Positions 8,792 through 17,115 of a stretch of 36,672 nucleotides of DNA are shown here, one piece after another. A program made the translations under genes and the position numbers. This DNA is from an uncultured Actinomycetaceae bacterium. Lineage in GTDB: Bacteria > Actinomycetota > Actinomycetes > Actinomycetales > Actinomycetaceae. The notes under the pieces are model-generated. The model saw nothing but the letters and a program-made list of their open reading frames with translations, made no database searches and had not been told where the DNA came from. Position 1 is the stretch's first letter. Each line of letters opens with the position of its first letter. The DNA lies in NCBI GenBank assembly GCA_902464405.1, contig CABQJD010000012.1, positions 1 through 36,672 of the forward strand. The letters are read 5' to 3'.

Positions 8792-10600
8792 TTAAGCTCC
8801 AAGCCCGAGGCGTTCCAGCTCTTCGGCAATCACAGAATCGTCGAGTTTTTGGAAGACAGGGCTAGGTTTCGCAATCGGCGTACCTGGCACTACCTCACGC
8901 GGCGCCCACTCACGCACGTGCGAATAGTCACCGCTGATAATCGGGAATGGGTGCCCGCTATCAATATCTTCTGTCTCAATAAGCTGCGGCATCGGCGCAA
9001 GCGTGCCGCTGCCGCCAAGCACGAGGTCGATCGCGTTAGAGGAATGAGGCAGGAATACACTCATCATCGTATTGATATCTGAGACTGCCTGGATCAAGGT
9101 GTGTAACACTGTTGCCAAGCGTTCGCGCAGCTCAGGAGCTTTCATCTTAAATGGCTCTGTGCGGCTCACATACGCATTTGCTTCACCCACAATGCGCATA
9201 ATTTCGCTGAGAGCAGCGCGCTGCTGATGATTTGCGATAAAGCTGCCGACTACCTCGAATCCTTTGGTGACGGTGGCAAGCAGTTCGTCGTCAATACTTT
9301 CACGCGATCCAGGGGTTGGGATTTCTCCAAAGTTCTTAGCGATCATGGCAGCAGTGCGGTTCACAAGGTTACCCCAGCCAGCCACAAGCTCACTATTATT
9401 GCGGCGCACAAACTCTTCCCACGTGAAATCAGAATCGCTCGTCTCTGGCCCAGCAATCGAAATAAAATAGCGCAGTGCGTCTGGCTGATAGCGAGAGAGA
9501 ACGTCACGCACATAAATCACTACGTTCTTTGAAGAAGAAAACTTTTTGCCTTCCATCGTCAAAAATTCACTGGCAACCACCTGGGTTGGAAGGTTGAGTT
9601 TACCGAACTGCCCAGCTTGCCCTGCTCGATCACCTTCGCCGTTGTATGCAAGAAGCTCGGCCGGCCAAATTTCACTGTGAAACACGATATTATCTTTGCC
9701 CATGAAATAGTAGGTGAGAGCTTCGGGGTTATTCCACCATTCACGCCAATCCTCACGCGAGCCTTCGCCAGAAAGCTCCCGGCGGCGCGCCCATTCAATT
9801 GAAGCGCTCAGATAGCCAATCACTGCGTCAAACCACACATATAGACGCTTATTCGGCTGGTCTTCCCAGCCAGGAATCGGAATACCCCAAGAGATATCAC
9901 GGCTCATCGCACGCGGCCGCACATCTTCGAGAAGATGCTTAGAAAATGAAATCACGTTTGGGCGCCATGTGCCAGATTCTTCAACCTCATCGAGCCATTC
10001 AGCAAGCCTCCCAGCCAACGCAGGAAGATCGAGGAAATAATGCTCAGTGCTCTTAAAAATCGGAGCCTCGCCAGAAATTTTTGAAAGCGGATCAATGAGT
10101 TCCTGCGGATCAAGTTGGTTGCCGCATGCATCGCACTGATCACCGCGAGCGCCGCCTGCACCGCACAACGGGCACGTGCCCTCAATATAACGATCTGGCA
10201 GAGTGTTGCCTGTTTTGGGATCGATTGCCACTGGCGTTTCTTGCACAACCATATATCCGTTATCGCGGCAGCCTTTGAAAAGCTCTTGCACAACGGCTTC
10301 GTGATTTGCCGTGGTTGTGCGCGTGAAAAGATCGTAGCTTAAGCCAAGCTTCACGAGATCTTCAACGATGATGCGATTATTTTTGTCTGCTTCTTCCTGT
10401 GCAGTAAGCCCGTCTTGATCGGCGGCCACCATAATTGGAGTGCCGTGCTCATCGGTGCCAGAGACCATCAAGACGTCGTGTCCAGCCATGCGCATATAGC
10501 GCGAGAATACGTCTGACGGCACGCCGAAGCCTGCCACATGCCCAATATGACGCGGACCGTTTGCGTACGGCCATGCAACTGCAGAAAGGATTTTAGCCAT
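8792..10600 (-). CDS. metG: methionyl-tRNA synthetase
   Basis: Class I aminoacyl-tRNA synthetase charging tRNA-Met, 602 aa, a normal length for the actinobacterial form without the C-terminal dimerisation domain. Visible are the HIGH motif at residues 18-21 (PYANGPRHIGH), a zinc-binding knuckle with CPLCG and CDACG, and the KMSKS-type loop as KFSSS. The anticodon-binding helical domain follows with W/N-rich motifs such as GWGNLVNR. ATG at 10600 begins exactly at the conserved N-terminus. It is the first gene of the minus-strand housekeeping block, divergent from the nicotinamidase gene with 157 bp between them. Confidence 0.97.
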   Translation of the reverse strand: MAKILSAVAWPYANGPRHIGHVAGFGVPSDVFSRYMRMAGHDVLMVSGTDEHGTPIMVAADQDGLTAQEEADKNNRIIVEDLVKLGLSYDLFTRTTTANHEAVVQELFKGCRDNGYMVVQETPVAIDPKTGNTLPDRYIEGTCPLCGAGGARGDQCDACGNQLDPQELIDPLSKISGEAPIFKSTEHYFLDLPALAGRLAEWLDEVEESGTWRPNVISFSKHLLEDVRPRAMSRDISWGIPIPGWEDQPNKRLYVWFDAVIGYLSASIEWARRRELSGEGSREDWREWWNNPEALTYYFMGKDNIVFHSEIWPAELLAYNGEGDRAGQAGQFGKLNLPTQVVASEFLTMEGKKFSSSKNVVIYVRDVLSRYQPDALRYFISIAGPETSDSDFTWEEFVRRNNSELVAGWGNLVNRTAAMIAKNFGEIPTPGSRESIDDELLATVTKGFEVVGSFIANHQQRAALSEIMRIVGEANAYVSRTEPFKMKAPELRERLATVLHTLIQAVSDINTMMSVFLPHSSNAIDLVLGGSGTLAPMPQLIETEDIDSGHPFPIISGDYSHVREWAPREVVPGTPIAKPSPVFQKLDDSVIAEELERLGLGA

Positions 10601-10757
10601 GCGCTTATCTTATCGCGCCGCGGGTGGAAAAAGAATAGGGCAGCCCGTAAAAGTAAAGCCAAAGCGCATGATAGTAAGTTCTTTATGAGAGTAGGCAGCA
10701 GACCAGACGAGCGCTAAACTGAATATAAAGAGAATTCGCCAAGCCAAGGAGATAGCA

Positions 10758-11732
10758 ATGGCAGACGACGCACTTCGCGCACTGATTATTGTGGACGTTC
10801 AACCAACTTTTTGCGAAGGCGGCTCTCTAGGCGTGGAGGGCGCAAATGCAGTTGCGGAGCGAATCGCTGATTTCGTCACGGATAACGCAGACGAGTACGA
10901 GCTGATCGTCACCACTCAAGATTGGCATATCAACCCTGGCTCCCACTTCTCTAGCGAGCCAGATTTCGTGGATACATGGCCAGTGCACGCGGTAGCTGGC
11001 ACACCCGAAGCCGAACTGCACGAAGCAATTGCTGCGCTCCCGTTTGACGTCTCCATCAAAAAAGGCGAATATGCGCCAGCTTATTCTGGCTTCGAAGGGG
11101 CTAATCCAGACGGTGAAAAGCTCGAAGATATTTTGCGTGATGCACAAATTCAAGCTCTCGATATAGCAGGCATTGCTGAGAGCCACTGCGTGAAAGAAAC
11201 TGCACTTGACGGAATCAAAAAGGGTTGGTCAGTGCGCGTTTTCTCAGATTTGACGGTGCCAGTCTCTGAAGAACTTGGCATACAAGCACGGCAGGAAATG
11301 GACGAGGCAGGCATTGACCAGCTCGCCAGCAAAGACGCTTTCGGCTTCTATGAAGAAGGCGAAGATACGCCAATCCCTGGCGACGAATACGATGAGGATG
11401 GCAGCGCCTCATATGATGAAGAAAACTACAGCGCCGATAGCGCCAGCGAATCTGACGATTTTGGCGGTGACGACGTTGACGGCAATTTTGGCGGTTTTGG
11501 CAGTTTTGATAGTTTCAACAAAAATTTTGCAAACGCCAATACTCATGCTGATTTAGGCGCCTTTGGCAATCGCGATGATTTCGCAGACTTTGACGATGCA
11601 GATCTTGACGATGCCAGCCTTGATTTCGATATCGATGCCGATCTCGATTTTGACTTTTCGGCTGATGCGAGCGAAGAAGATTTTGATTTTTCTGATATCG
11701 ATTCAGATACGGATTTTCTTGGAAAATTCTAA
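10758..11732 (+). CDS. nicotinamidase (isochorismatase fold) with Asp-rich C-terminal extension
   Basis: Hydrolyses nicotinamide to nicotinate for NAD salvage. The catalytic triad is visible as Asp13 (IIVDVQPTF), Lys102 (KKGEYAPAYSGF) and Cys144 (AESHCVKETALD). Metal ligands Asp55, His57 and His63 are in QDWHINPGSHF. The enzyme domain fills residues 1-205, the normal family length. Residues 206-324 are an extra tail, extremely rich in Asp, Phe, Gly and Ser with a loose five-residue period (FADFD, DADLD, DASLD). I know of no function for it. The start is well supported by AAGGAG about 8 bases before the ATG. The gene converges with the aldo/keto reductase. Confidence 0.92.
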   Translation: MADDALRALIIVDVQPTFCEGGSLGVEGANAVAERIADFVTDNADEYELIVTTQDWHINPGSHFSSEPDFVDTWPVHAVAGTPEAELHEAIAALPFDVSIKKGEYAPAYSGFEGANPDGEKLEDILRDAQIQALDIAGIAESHCVKETALDGIKKGWSVRVFSDLTVPVSEELGIQARQEMDEAGIDQLASKDAFGFYEEGEDTPIPGDEYDEDGSASYDEENYSADSASESDDFGGDDVDGNFGGFGSFDSFNKNFANANTHADLGAFGNRDDFADFDDADLDDASLDFDIDADLDFDFSADASEEDFDFSDIDSDTDFLGKF

Positions 11733-11739
11733 ACGCAGC

Positions 11740-11771
11740 CTGGATTGTGGATTCTAGAATCCACAATCCAG
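11740..11771. terminator. 32-bp perfect palindrome after the nicotinamidase gene
   Basis: A perfect inverted repeat centred on TCTAGA with arms CTGGATTGTGGATTCT and its complement, beginning eight bases after the stop codon. It could form a 14-bp stem in RNA. No U-tract follows, so terminator is likely but a protein-binding site is possible. Confidence 0.6.
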
Positions 11772-11789
11772 CATCGAAAAGATTCGTCT

Positions 11790-11878
11790 TTGCGAAACGA
11801 AATAACGCCTTTCGCAAGAAAATCACAAAATATGAGATACGTATCTTGTGATCACAATGCGCACTTTGCGATCACAAG
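11790..11878. promoter_or_regulatory. cluster of smaller palindromes in a convergent spacer
   Basis: TTGCGAAA (11790-11797) pairs with TTTCGCAA (11810-11817). GATACGTATC is palindromic (11836-11845), TTGTGATCACAA is palindromic (11846-11857), and CTTGTGATC (11845-11853) pairs with GATCACAAG (11870-11878). They may be back-to-back terminators or operators; the sequence does not decide. Confidence 0.45.
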
Positions 11879-11956
11879 AAAATACATCAGCTGAAATATC
11901 TAGGCGATAGAAGCAATAGCTATTGCTAGCTGGTTGAGAGAGGGAAAAGCTGCTGA

Positions 11957-12964
11957 TCAGGCAGGGCGTTCATGCGGTGTGCGCTCCCAGGTGAGGCGAG
12001 GATCGCGAATGATCACGTCTGCAAGCACTGCATCAATTTCCGCCATCACGGAATCATCAAGTGTAATATCTGCAGCTTCTACGTTTTCCGCTATCTGCTC
12101 TGGGCGTGAAGCCCCAATAATAGGAGCCGCAACAGCAGGGTTATGCAGCACCCACGCGAGCGCTAGCTGAGCCTGCGAAATCCCTAATTCTTGAGCAATC
12201 GGCTGCAGGCGGGCAACCGCTTCGAGCACTGGATCGGCAAGAAACTCTCGCATTCGAGGATTGACGATTGACGTGGCGCGCGTATGTGCAGGGAAAGGTT
12301 CGCCCACACGATATTTTCCTGAAAGCACTCCCTGAGCTAGCGGACTCCACACGATCTGAGAAATACCGCATTCCATTGACGTGGGAATCACCTCTGGCTC
12401 AATGATTCTCCATAGCATCGAATACTGAGGCTGGTTGGAAACTACCTGAAATCCAAGTTGTTTACTGAAATCATGGGCATAGCGGATCTGCTCAGCGCTC
12501 CATTCCGACACCCCGATATACAGCGCTTTTCCTGCTCGCACAACATCTGCGAAAGCCTGCATCGTCTCTTCAATAGGAGTTTCCACGTCCCAACGATGAG
12601 CCTGATATACATCTACATAGTCTGTGCCGAGACGCTTGAGAGAAGCGTCAATTCCTTCCATAATGTGTTTGCGTGAAAGCCCAACATCGTTATGCCCTTG
12701 CGGCCCGACAGGCCAATAAACTTTCGTAAAAATTTCGAGGCTTTCGCGGCGCAATCCTTTCAGCGCTTTGCCGAGTATCTTTTCAGCTTTTCCGTTGGCA
12801 TACACATCAGCTGTATCGAATGTGCTAATGCCTGCATCTAAAGCACAGTGCACACAAGCTATAGCTGTATCCTTCTTGATCTGCTCGCCATGAGTGAGCC
12901 AATTGCCAAGAATGATATTTGAAATTTTCAGCCCAGAATTTCCGAGATAAACGTGCTTAACCAT
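11957..12964 (-). CDS. aldo/keto reductase (potassium-channel beta-subunit-like family)
   Basis: NADPH-dependent oxidoreductase of 335 aa with a TIM-barrel. The catalytic tetrad is visible: Asp50 (STFDTADVYANG), Tyr55, Lys81 (FTKVYWP) and His123 (VYQAHRWD). The C-terminal cofactor-binding segment (PIIGASRPEQIAENVEA) is present. Length and motifs match the AKR6/YghZ-type group that includes Kv-beta subunits; the physiological carbonyl substrate is unknown. ATG at 12964 matches the conserved start of the fold. It stands alone, convergent with the nicotinamidase gene. Confidence 0.93.
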   Translation of the reverse strand: MVKHVYLGNSGLKISNIILGNWLTHGEQIKKDTAIACVHCALDAGISTFDTADVYANGKAEKILGKALKGLRRESLEIFTKVYWPVGPQGHNDVGLSRKHIMEGIDASLKRLGTDYVDVYQAHRWDVETPIEETMQAFADVVRAGKALYIGVSEWSAEQIRYAHDFSKQLGFQVVSNQPQYSMLWRIIEPEVIPTSMECGISQIVWSPLAQGVLSGKYRVGEPFPAHTRATSIVNPRMREFLADPVLEAVARLQPIAQELGISQAQLALAWVLHNPAVAAPIIGASRPEQIAENVEAADITLDDSVMAEIDAVLADVIIRDPRLTWERTPHERPA

Positions 12965-13327
12965 GCTCTCACTTTAGCGTGTACAGCTCACAAGAGAAAA
13001 GGCTTCGTATTATTTTCAGATACAAGATCAGATACAAGAATCAACACGGGTTAGGTGGTGTAGAATGGCTAATATGTGCTCATTCTAAGAGCCATAGGCA
13101 AAAGTTTCTCCAAACACCGCATATAGTATTACGCCGTCTGCGCGGAGTGGATTTTTCAAAAAGGAAATAGAATTCACTTACTATAACGATTTTGGTTCTA
13201 AATTTGCAGTGACCAACGGCAAGGACATTCAGCATACAATCGTTATCGATGGATACTCTATTTCTAGTGCTTTGAGGCTTCAAAGATATTGGTCTGCAAA
13301 GCCTCAAAGTGCTAGGATATTTGAGCT
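12965..13327. other. spacer before tRNA-Ala with a possible gene fragment and a hairpin
   Basis: From about 13167 the plus strand reads open for ~50 codons with protein-like content (FTYYNDFGSKFAVTNG, then DIQHTIVIDGYSI) but without a start codon, and it runs into the tRNA. It may be a decayed gene fragment. A hairpin with an 11-bp perfect stem (CTTTGAGGCTT, 13270-13280, with its complement at 13299-13309) lies just before the tRNA. Nothing else was recognised. Confidence 0.35.
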
Positions 13328-13400
13328 GGGGCATTGGCGCAGTTGGTAGCGCGTTTCGTTCGCAATGAAAAGGTCAGGGGTTCGAATCCCCTATGCTCCA
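13328..13400 (+). tRNA. tRNA-Ala (anticodon CGC)
   Basis: A 73-nt cloverleaf. The acceptor stem GGGGCAT/ATGCTCC contains the alanine identity pair G3:U70. The D-arm is GCGC/GCGC, the anticodon loop TTCGCAA has anticodon CGC at positions 34-36, and the T-arm AGGGG-TTCGAAT-CCCCT is perfect. The discriminator is A and CCA is not encoded. It reads GCG codons. Phage-like debris starts shortly downstream, so its 3' end may have served as an integration site. Confidence 0.95.
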
Positions 13401-13477
13401 CTCGAGTACGCAGGCTCGAACTCCGCTTCACGTGGAAGCATATCGTGCTTGATGTACTGCTGGCTTAGATCGGCATC

Positions 13478-13505
13478 AGGGCGTCGTCCATCTGGATGGC
13501 GCCCT
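13478..13505 (+). terminator. hairpin downstream of tRNA-Ala
   Basis: AGGGCG (13478-13483) pairs with CGCCCT (13500-13505), with further inner pairing TCCA/TGGA, followed by TTGTCATTT. It could terminate the tRNA transcript or be a leftover phage element. Confidence 0.45.
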
Positions 13506-13590
13506 TTGTCATTTCTGCGCCCTCCTAGTTCTGGCGCTGACCACTTTCGCGCTCTCTACTTCCCCTGTCGTCGTGTGATGAACGGAGTAT

Positions 13591-13852
13591 AGCTGCCACC
13601 CTCAACAAGATTGATCTGCTCGCAGCTCGCAAGCAAGAAGTCCAAGAGTACCTGGACTGGTTCCTGCCAGCCTGGCAAGCCCTCAACACCGATGACCAGT
13701 TCGTGTTGGAAAACTTCTTCCTCGACCAAGGCAACCAAGACGAACGCGTGGCGATGATCGGCGACCACTTCTACATCCAACGCGACAGCGTCTACCGGCG
13801 AAAGAACCGAGCGTTGGATCGCCTGGCAGTAGCACTATATGGCAGACATTAG
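13591..13852 (+). pseudogene. truncated phage-type ArpU/sigma-like regulator
   Basis: The frame is open to TAG at 13850-13852 with no start codon. It encodes about 85 residues, including LAARKQEVQEYLDWFLPAWQ, then DDQFVLENFFLD and QRDSVYRRKNRALDRLAVAL. That layout (helical segment, then a C-terminal helix-turn-helix with YRRKNRAL) resembles the small ArpU/sigma-70 region-4-like late regulators of Gram-positive phages. Base composition is richer in GC than the neighbouring core genes. I read it as the 3' remnant of a prophage gene; the family assignment is by pattern only. Confidence 0.55.
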
Positions 13853-13981
13853 CTAAGGAAGTATGTTACAAAAAGCTCCCTTCGCCACCAAATTTCCCGT
13901 AAAGTTAGAGTTATCTAAGGAGGAAGTTTTTTTGGGTTTGAAGGTTTTCAATCGTCACATAATTCATAGGAAGGAAGATTC

Positions 13982-15055
13982 ATGATTCTCGGATTAAGTA
14001 CCTTGAAAAAGGGCGCATTCGCCGTATTTTCTGTAGGCGCTTTAGTGCTAGGAAGTGGTGTTGCTAACGCGAGTCCTTCTGATGATGGAACACGCGAAGA
14101 TCAAGTAGTTTCTACTGCTGCACCGACTTCTTTTGATAATCAATACGTTCCAAAAAGTAGGTCGACTGACGCAGGCGAGGCCGATCCGCGTGTTATAGAT
14201 TATTGGACTCAGGAGAGAATCGATAATGCGATCCCGGCAGACACTTTCACTAGTGGTAACGACTATGCAACAAGGGAAGCACTTCCTCCAACCGATACAG
14301 CCTCGCCACAACGAGTACTAAGCGATCCCGTTTCTGGGGCTGTCGGAAAAACTAAGGAACGCAGCACTCGTTCAGTAAGTAATTTTTCTGAAGTAAACGG
14401 TAAAGTCCTCTTCACTAATGCGAAAGATGGACTAAATTATATATGCTCTGGGTCTGCATTAAACAGTCATTCGAAACGGTTGGTTATCACTGCTGGACAC
14501 TGTGTGCATGGCGGTGGCAAGAATGGGGCATGGCATAAGAACTGGGTGTTCATCCCAGATTATCACTACAACCATCGGCCTTACGGGACGTTCCAAGCAA
14601 AAACCCTCACCACTTTCCAAGGATGGATAGATAACGGTGAAGGTCGACTAGGCTTCGAAAGAGACGTAGCATTCGTCACTACCTACACTAATGCCTCAGG
14701 ACAGAAGGTCGTAGATGCCGTCGGTGGGTACGGTTTAAGGACCGGAGGTTCCAAAAATTTTGATGTCACCGTATTTGGATATCCTGGAAACCTTGATGGC
14801 GGCGAGAGGATGTGGGCTTGCTCGGGAAGAACTACGACGCACAGATGGTGGCTAAGCAGCTTCCCCAAGATCACAGGATGCAATTTTGGGGGCGGATCTT
14901 CCGGAGGTCCTTGGCTAGATGACTACAGCAACTCCACGGGGCTTGGACACGTTCGCTCAGTTACCTCGTTCGGGCCAAAAGATAACTCTTATAACGGTGG
15001 TCCGTATTTTGATGATGCGGTAATGAATCTATTTAACTCCACCCGGAATGATTAA
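13982..15055 (+). CDS. secreted trypsin-like serine protease (S1/V8 type)
   Basis: 357 aa. Residues 1-30 are a signal peptide ending GSGVANA. Residues 31 to about 130 are a polar, propeptide-like region. The chymotrypsin-fold protease follows with catalytic His173 (ITAGHCV), Asp228 (FERDVAFV) and Ser307 (GGGSSGGPW). Cys155/Cys174 flank the His as in the family, and Cys280/Cys300 form a likely second disulfide. The fold resembles the extracellular glutamyl-endopeptidase-type proteases of actinobacteria. The start has a strong AGGAAGGAAG site. The next gene, a lipoprotein, begins immediately after the stop codon. Located in the phage-derived island, so probably acquired; target unknown. Confidence 0.9.
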   Translation: MILGLSTLKKGAFAVFSVGALVLGSGVANASPSDDGTREDQVVSTAAPTSFDNQYVPKSRSTDAGEADPRVIDYWTQERIDNAIPADTFTSGNDYATREALPPTDTASPQRVLSDPVSGAVGKTKERSTRSVSNFSEVNGKVLFTNAKDGLNYICSGSALNSHSKRLVITAGHCVHGGGKNGAWHKNWVFIPDYHYNHRPYGTFQAKTLTTFQGWIDNGEGRLGFERDVAFVTTYTNASGQKVVDAVGGYGLRTGGSKNFDVTVFGYPGNLDGGERMWACSGRTTTHRWWLSSFPKITGCNFGGGSSGGPWLDDYSNSTGLGHVRSVTSFGPKDNSYNGGPYFDDAVMNLFNSTRND

Positions 15056-15421
15056 ATGAATTTCGGAAGATGGCTAATAGTTATTCTGGGCATCGTTGCC
15101 ATGCTATGCGGGTGCTCGAACAGCGAAGCCGGTTTGCACTCAGAAAAATTAATAAACTGGACTAAGTATGAAGTTTCAGATTCACATGAATTGACTTTCA
15201 TTGCCAACACGGGCGACCCTAAGTGTTTCAAACTACGCACCGTTACCAAGGAAACTGATGGTCTCATTGAAGTTGCAATCGTCGAGGGAGTGCTACCAGA
15301 AGCGCCAAAGCACTGCACGGCTGTAGGTAAGATCGAAAAACTTACTGTTACAACTGAAGCTCCAGCACAAAACTTAAACGTTCGTGCTTTGCCCTCAAGT
15401 GAAGTTGAGCTAAATCCCTAG
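15056..15421 (+). CDS. small putative lipoprotein paired with the protease
   Basis: 121 aa. A hydrophobic N-terminus (residues 5-17) ends in a lipobox-like AMLCGC, so Cys20 (or Cys18) is the probable lipidation site. The rest is a small beta-rich domain with two cysteines (in DPKCFKL and PKHCTAV) that may pair. No family was recognised. The ATG directly abuts the protease stop codon with no spacer, so translation is almost certainly coupled. That pairing suggests a partner of the protease, such as an inhibitor or self-protection factor, which is inference only. A strong hairpin terminator follows at 15552. Confidence 0.7.
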   Translation: MNFGRWLIVILGIVAMLCGCSNSEAGLHSEKLINWTKYEVSDSHELTFIANTGDPKCFKLRTVTKETDGLIEVAIVEGVLPEAPKHCTAVGKIEKLTVTTEAPAQNLNVRALPSSEVELNP

Positions 15422-15551
15422 CTACTAGGGCGCGGTATATTCCTGTGGAGCTGGTGCCAACTGCACCCATGCGTTAGCAAGTATCCGAACCCTGCTATGG
15501 AAATCGTTATTTAACCCTGAAATACTGTAGGTGGTTGAAAATATAGGAACG

Positions 15552-15590
15552 AACCCTCCGGCAAACAGTTATCGCTGCCCGGAGGGTTTC
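15552..15590 (+). terminator. rho-independent terminator of the protease-lipoprotein pair
   Basis: AACCCTCCGG (15552-15561) pairs perfectly with CCGGAGGGTT (15579-15588) and is followed by TCGTCTTGTCT. It lies 130 bp after the lipoprotein and directly upstream of the HNH gene. Confidence 0.75.
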
Positions 15591-15610
15591 GTCTTGTCTA
15601 GCAAAGGACG

Positions 15611-15997
15611 GTGAGGCTGGTGCCAAGCAAACCAAAGCGTCCCTGCTCTGCGCCTGGCTGTCCAGAACTAACCCGCGAAAGGTTCTGCCATCTCCACGCC
15701 AAAAAGGCAGACAAGAACTACCGTAAGTTTCAACGTGACCCGAGAATCAACAAGCGTTACGGTGTGCGCTGGCGCCGGATTCGTGTCGCATATATTTCCC
15801 AGCATCCTTTGTGCGAAGACTGCCTGGACAAAGGAATGACCACCCCAGTTCAGGAAGTCCACCACGTCCTCCCACTAAGCCGTGGTGGCAGCCACGACTT
15901 TTCTAACCTGCGCAGCCTGTGCAAACCCTGCCACTCTAGGCAGAGCGTGTTAGACGGTGACAGATGGAGGCAAGGCCCGCGCGTGTATTCGTATTAG
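15611..15997 (+). CDS. HNH endonuclease (phage type)
   Basis: 128 aa, with a GTG start behind AAAGGA. The N-terminus carries a small zinc-knuckle-like Cys cluster (CSAPGC and CHLH). The HNH core follows: CEDCLDKG, then VHHVLPLSRGGSHDFSNLRSLCKPCH, with the catalytic His pair, the structural Asn and two CxxC zinc ligands. Small HNH proteins like this usually sit next to the terminase in tailed phages and help with cos/pac cleavage and packaging. Here the terminase is absent except for a broken small-subunit fragment about 3.3 kb away on the same strand, so this is likely a prophage remnant although the ORF itself is intact. Confidence 0.88.
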   Translation: MRLVPSKPKRPCSAPGCPELTRERFCHLHAKKADKNYRKFQRDPRINKRYGVRWRRIRVAYISQHPLCEDCLDKGMTTPVQEVHHVLPLSRGGSHDFSNLRSLCKPCHSRQSVLDGDRWRQGPRVYSY

Positions 15998-16119
15998 CCC
16001 AGCCAGTCTTGGATGTAGGCCAGCAGGCCAAGAACGGCTCCGATACTAGCACCAATAAACACCCAAAGATTGCTGGACGCCCAAGAGCGGGGCTTGTCGA
16101 GGTCTTGATTGTCTTCCAT
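15994..16119 (-). CDS. hypothetical small membrane protein
   Basis: About 41 aa from the ATG at 16119: a polar N-terminus followed by one membrane segment (LWVFIGASIGAVLGLLAYI). It overlaps the end of the HNH gene by 4 bp on the opposite strand. No ribosome binding site is evident. The frame stays open upstream to 16206. It could be a phage leftover or a chance ORF. Confidence 0.35.
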   Translation of the reverse strand: MEDNQDLDKPRSWASSNLWVFIGASIGAVLGLLAYIQDWLG

Positions 16120-16356
16120 GACGTAAGTATCGCAGAAAACCCCGCTCCTGCGCCACAGCTTCCGAGTTGCCGCCCTGTGCCCAGATCGGCGTTTACGATG
16201 CAACATCGCCGCGCTGGTTTGGGGTTGGGAGCCTCGAATCTCTACAGCTTCGGCGAAGGTCAGCGGGCGGGGCCAACCGTACGCAAAAAGACCGAATCAA
16301 ACAGGGTATTACCTGTAAGTCTTGCAGAGCGGAGTATTACCCGTCTACTAGCTTGT

Positions 16357-17115
16357 CTATAGCCGTACGAAGTTGTTTTTTCGACGAGAGAGCATGAACG
16401 CGCTCAACCAGACAATGATTCCCAGGAGCATATTCGCCGCGATGAAGAAGAAAGCATTGTTCACTTGATCCCCGAGCCCGATAACAGTTACGGGGAGACT
16501 AGCTGAATATAGGTTGACTATCGAGTCGCTCGAGGACACTCCTAATAGCCATTGAGCCTCTGGCGCAACCTTTTTAAGCATCTGCACACAAGCAATCACC
16601 GCGAGCAGTATGGTAACCGAAAAAACAAACCAAGCCGATAATAGATAAGGAAAACGGGTGCAAATATTTTTCAATGTGTACGATACGAGCAGCATCAAAC
16701 CAAGGCCAGTGAATATCGAGACGATATATCCGAGAAGATTAGCTAACTGCACCATCCTATCAACCGATGAGGACTTTGCTAATGGTAGGAACGTAGCACC
16801 ATAGCTGCATAGGAGGTACAAGGAGAGTACGAGCATGTTGCAAACAGCTAAACGCCAGCGCGACAAAGGAGAAAGCAAGAGCAAACGATCATCACAAGCG
16901 CCAGTTAGCCGAAGCACAGCATCTAACGCATACAGCGTTATCGCAATTTCGAGAAGCATAATGCCAACACCGTATATTTGCTGCACCACTAGCTCATCTG
17001 ACACAACCCGAACGATTGCTAGAACGATAATGACCATGATTAACGGAATCATGACCCGCCCATGTTTGGTTGCCAAAAGACGAAAATCAGTCATTCTTAA
17101 CATAGCCCGATACAC
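16357..17115 (-). CDS. ABC transporter membrane subunit (putative)
   Basis: About 252 aa, almost wholly hydrophobic, with about six predicted membrane segments (for example MIPLIMVIIVLAIV, GVGIMLLEIAITLYAL and FFFIAANMLLGIIVWLSAFML) and no large external domain, consistent with an ABC-2-like permease. It overlaps the 3' end of the upstream ATPase gene, so the pair is translationally coupled. GTG at 17115 is the longest start; ATG at 17103 or 17091 are alternatives. There is no strong family match by eye. With the ATPase and the M50-like fragment before it, it resembles export/immunity modules of peptide-antibiotic loci (YydI/YydJ style). Specific function is inference. Confidence 0.75.
   Translation of the reverse strand: MYRAMLRMTDFRLLATKHGRVMIPLIMVIIVLAIVRVVSDELVVQQIYGVGIMLLEIAITLYALDAVLRLTGACDDRLLLLSPLSRWRLAVCNMLVLSLYLLCSYGATFLPLAKSSSVDRMVQLANLLGYIVSIFTGLGLMLLVSYTLKNICTRFPYLLSAWFVFSVTILLAVIACVQMLKKVAPEAQWLLGVSSSDSIVNLYSASLPVTVIGLGDQVNNAFFFIAANMLLGIIVWLSAFMLSRRKNNFVRL

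Noticed and set aside
16167..16397. 76-codon plus-strand ORF with a CxxC motif (TCKSC)
   Set aside because: Lacks a good start, overlaps the permease gene end and resembles no family; possible phage debris only.
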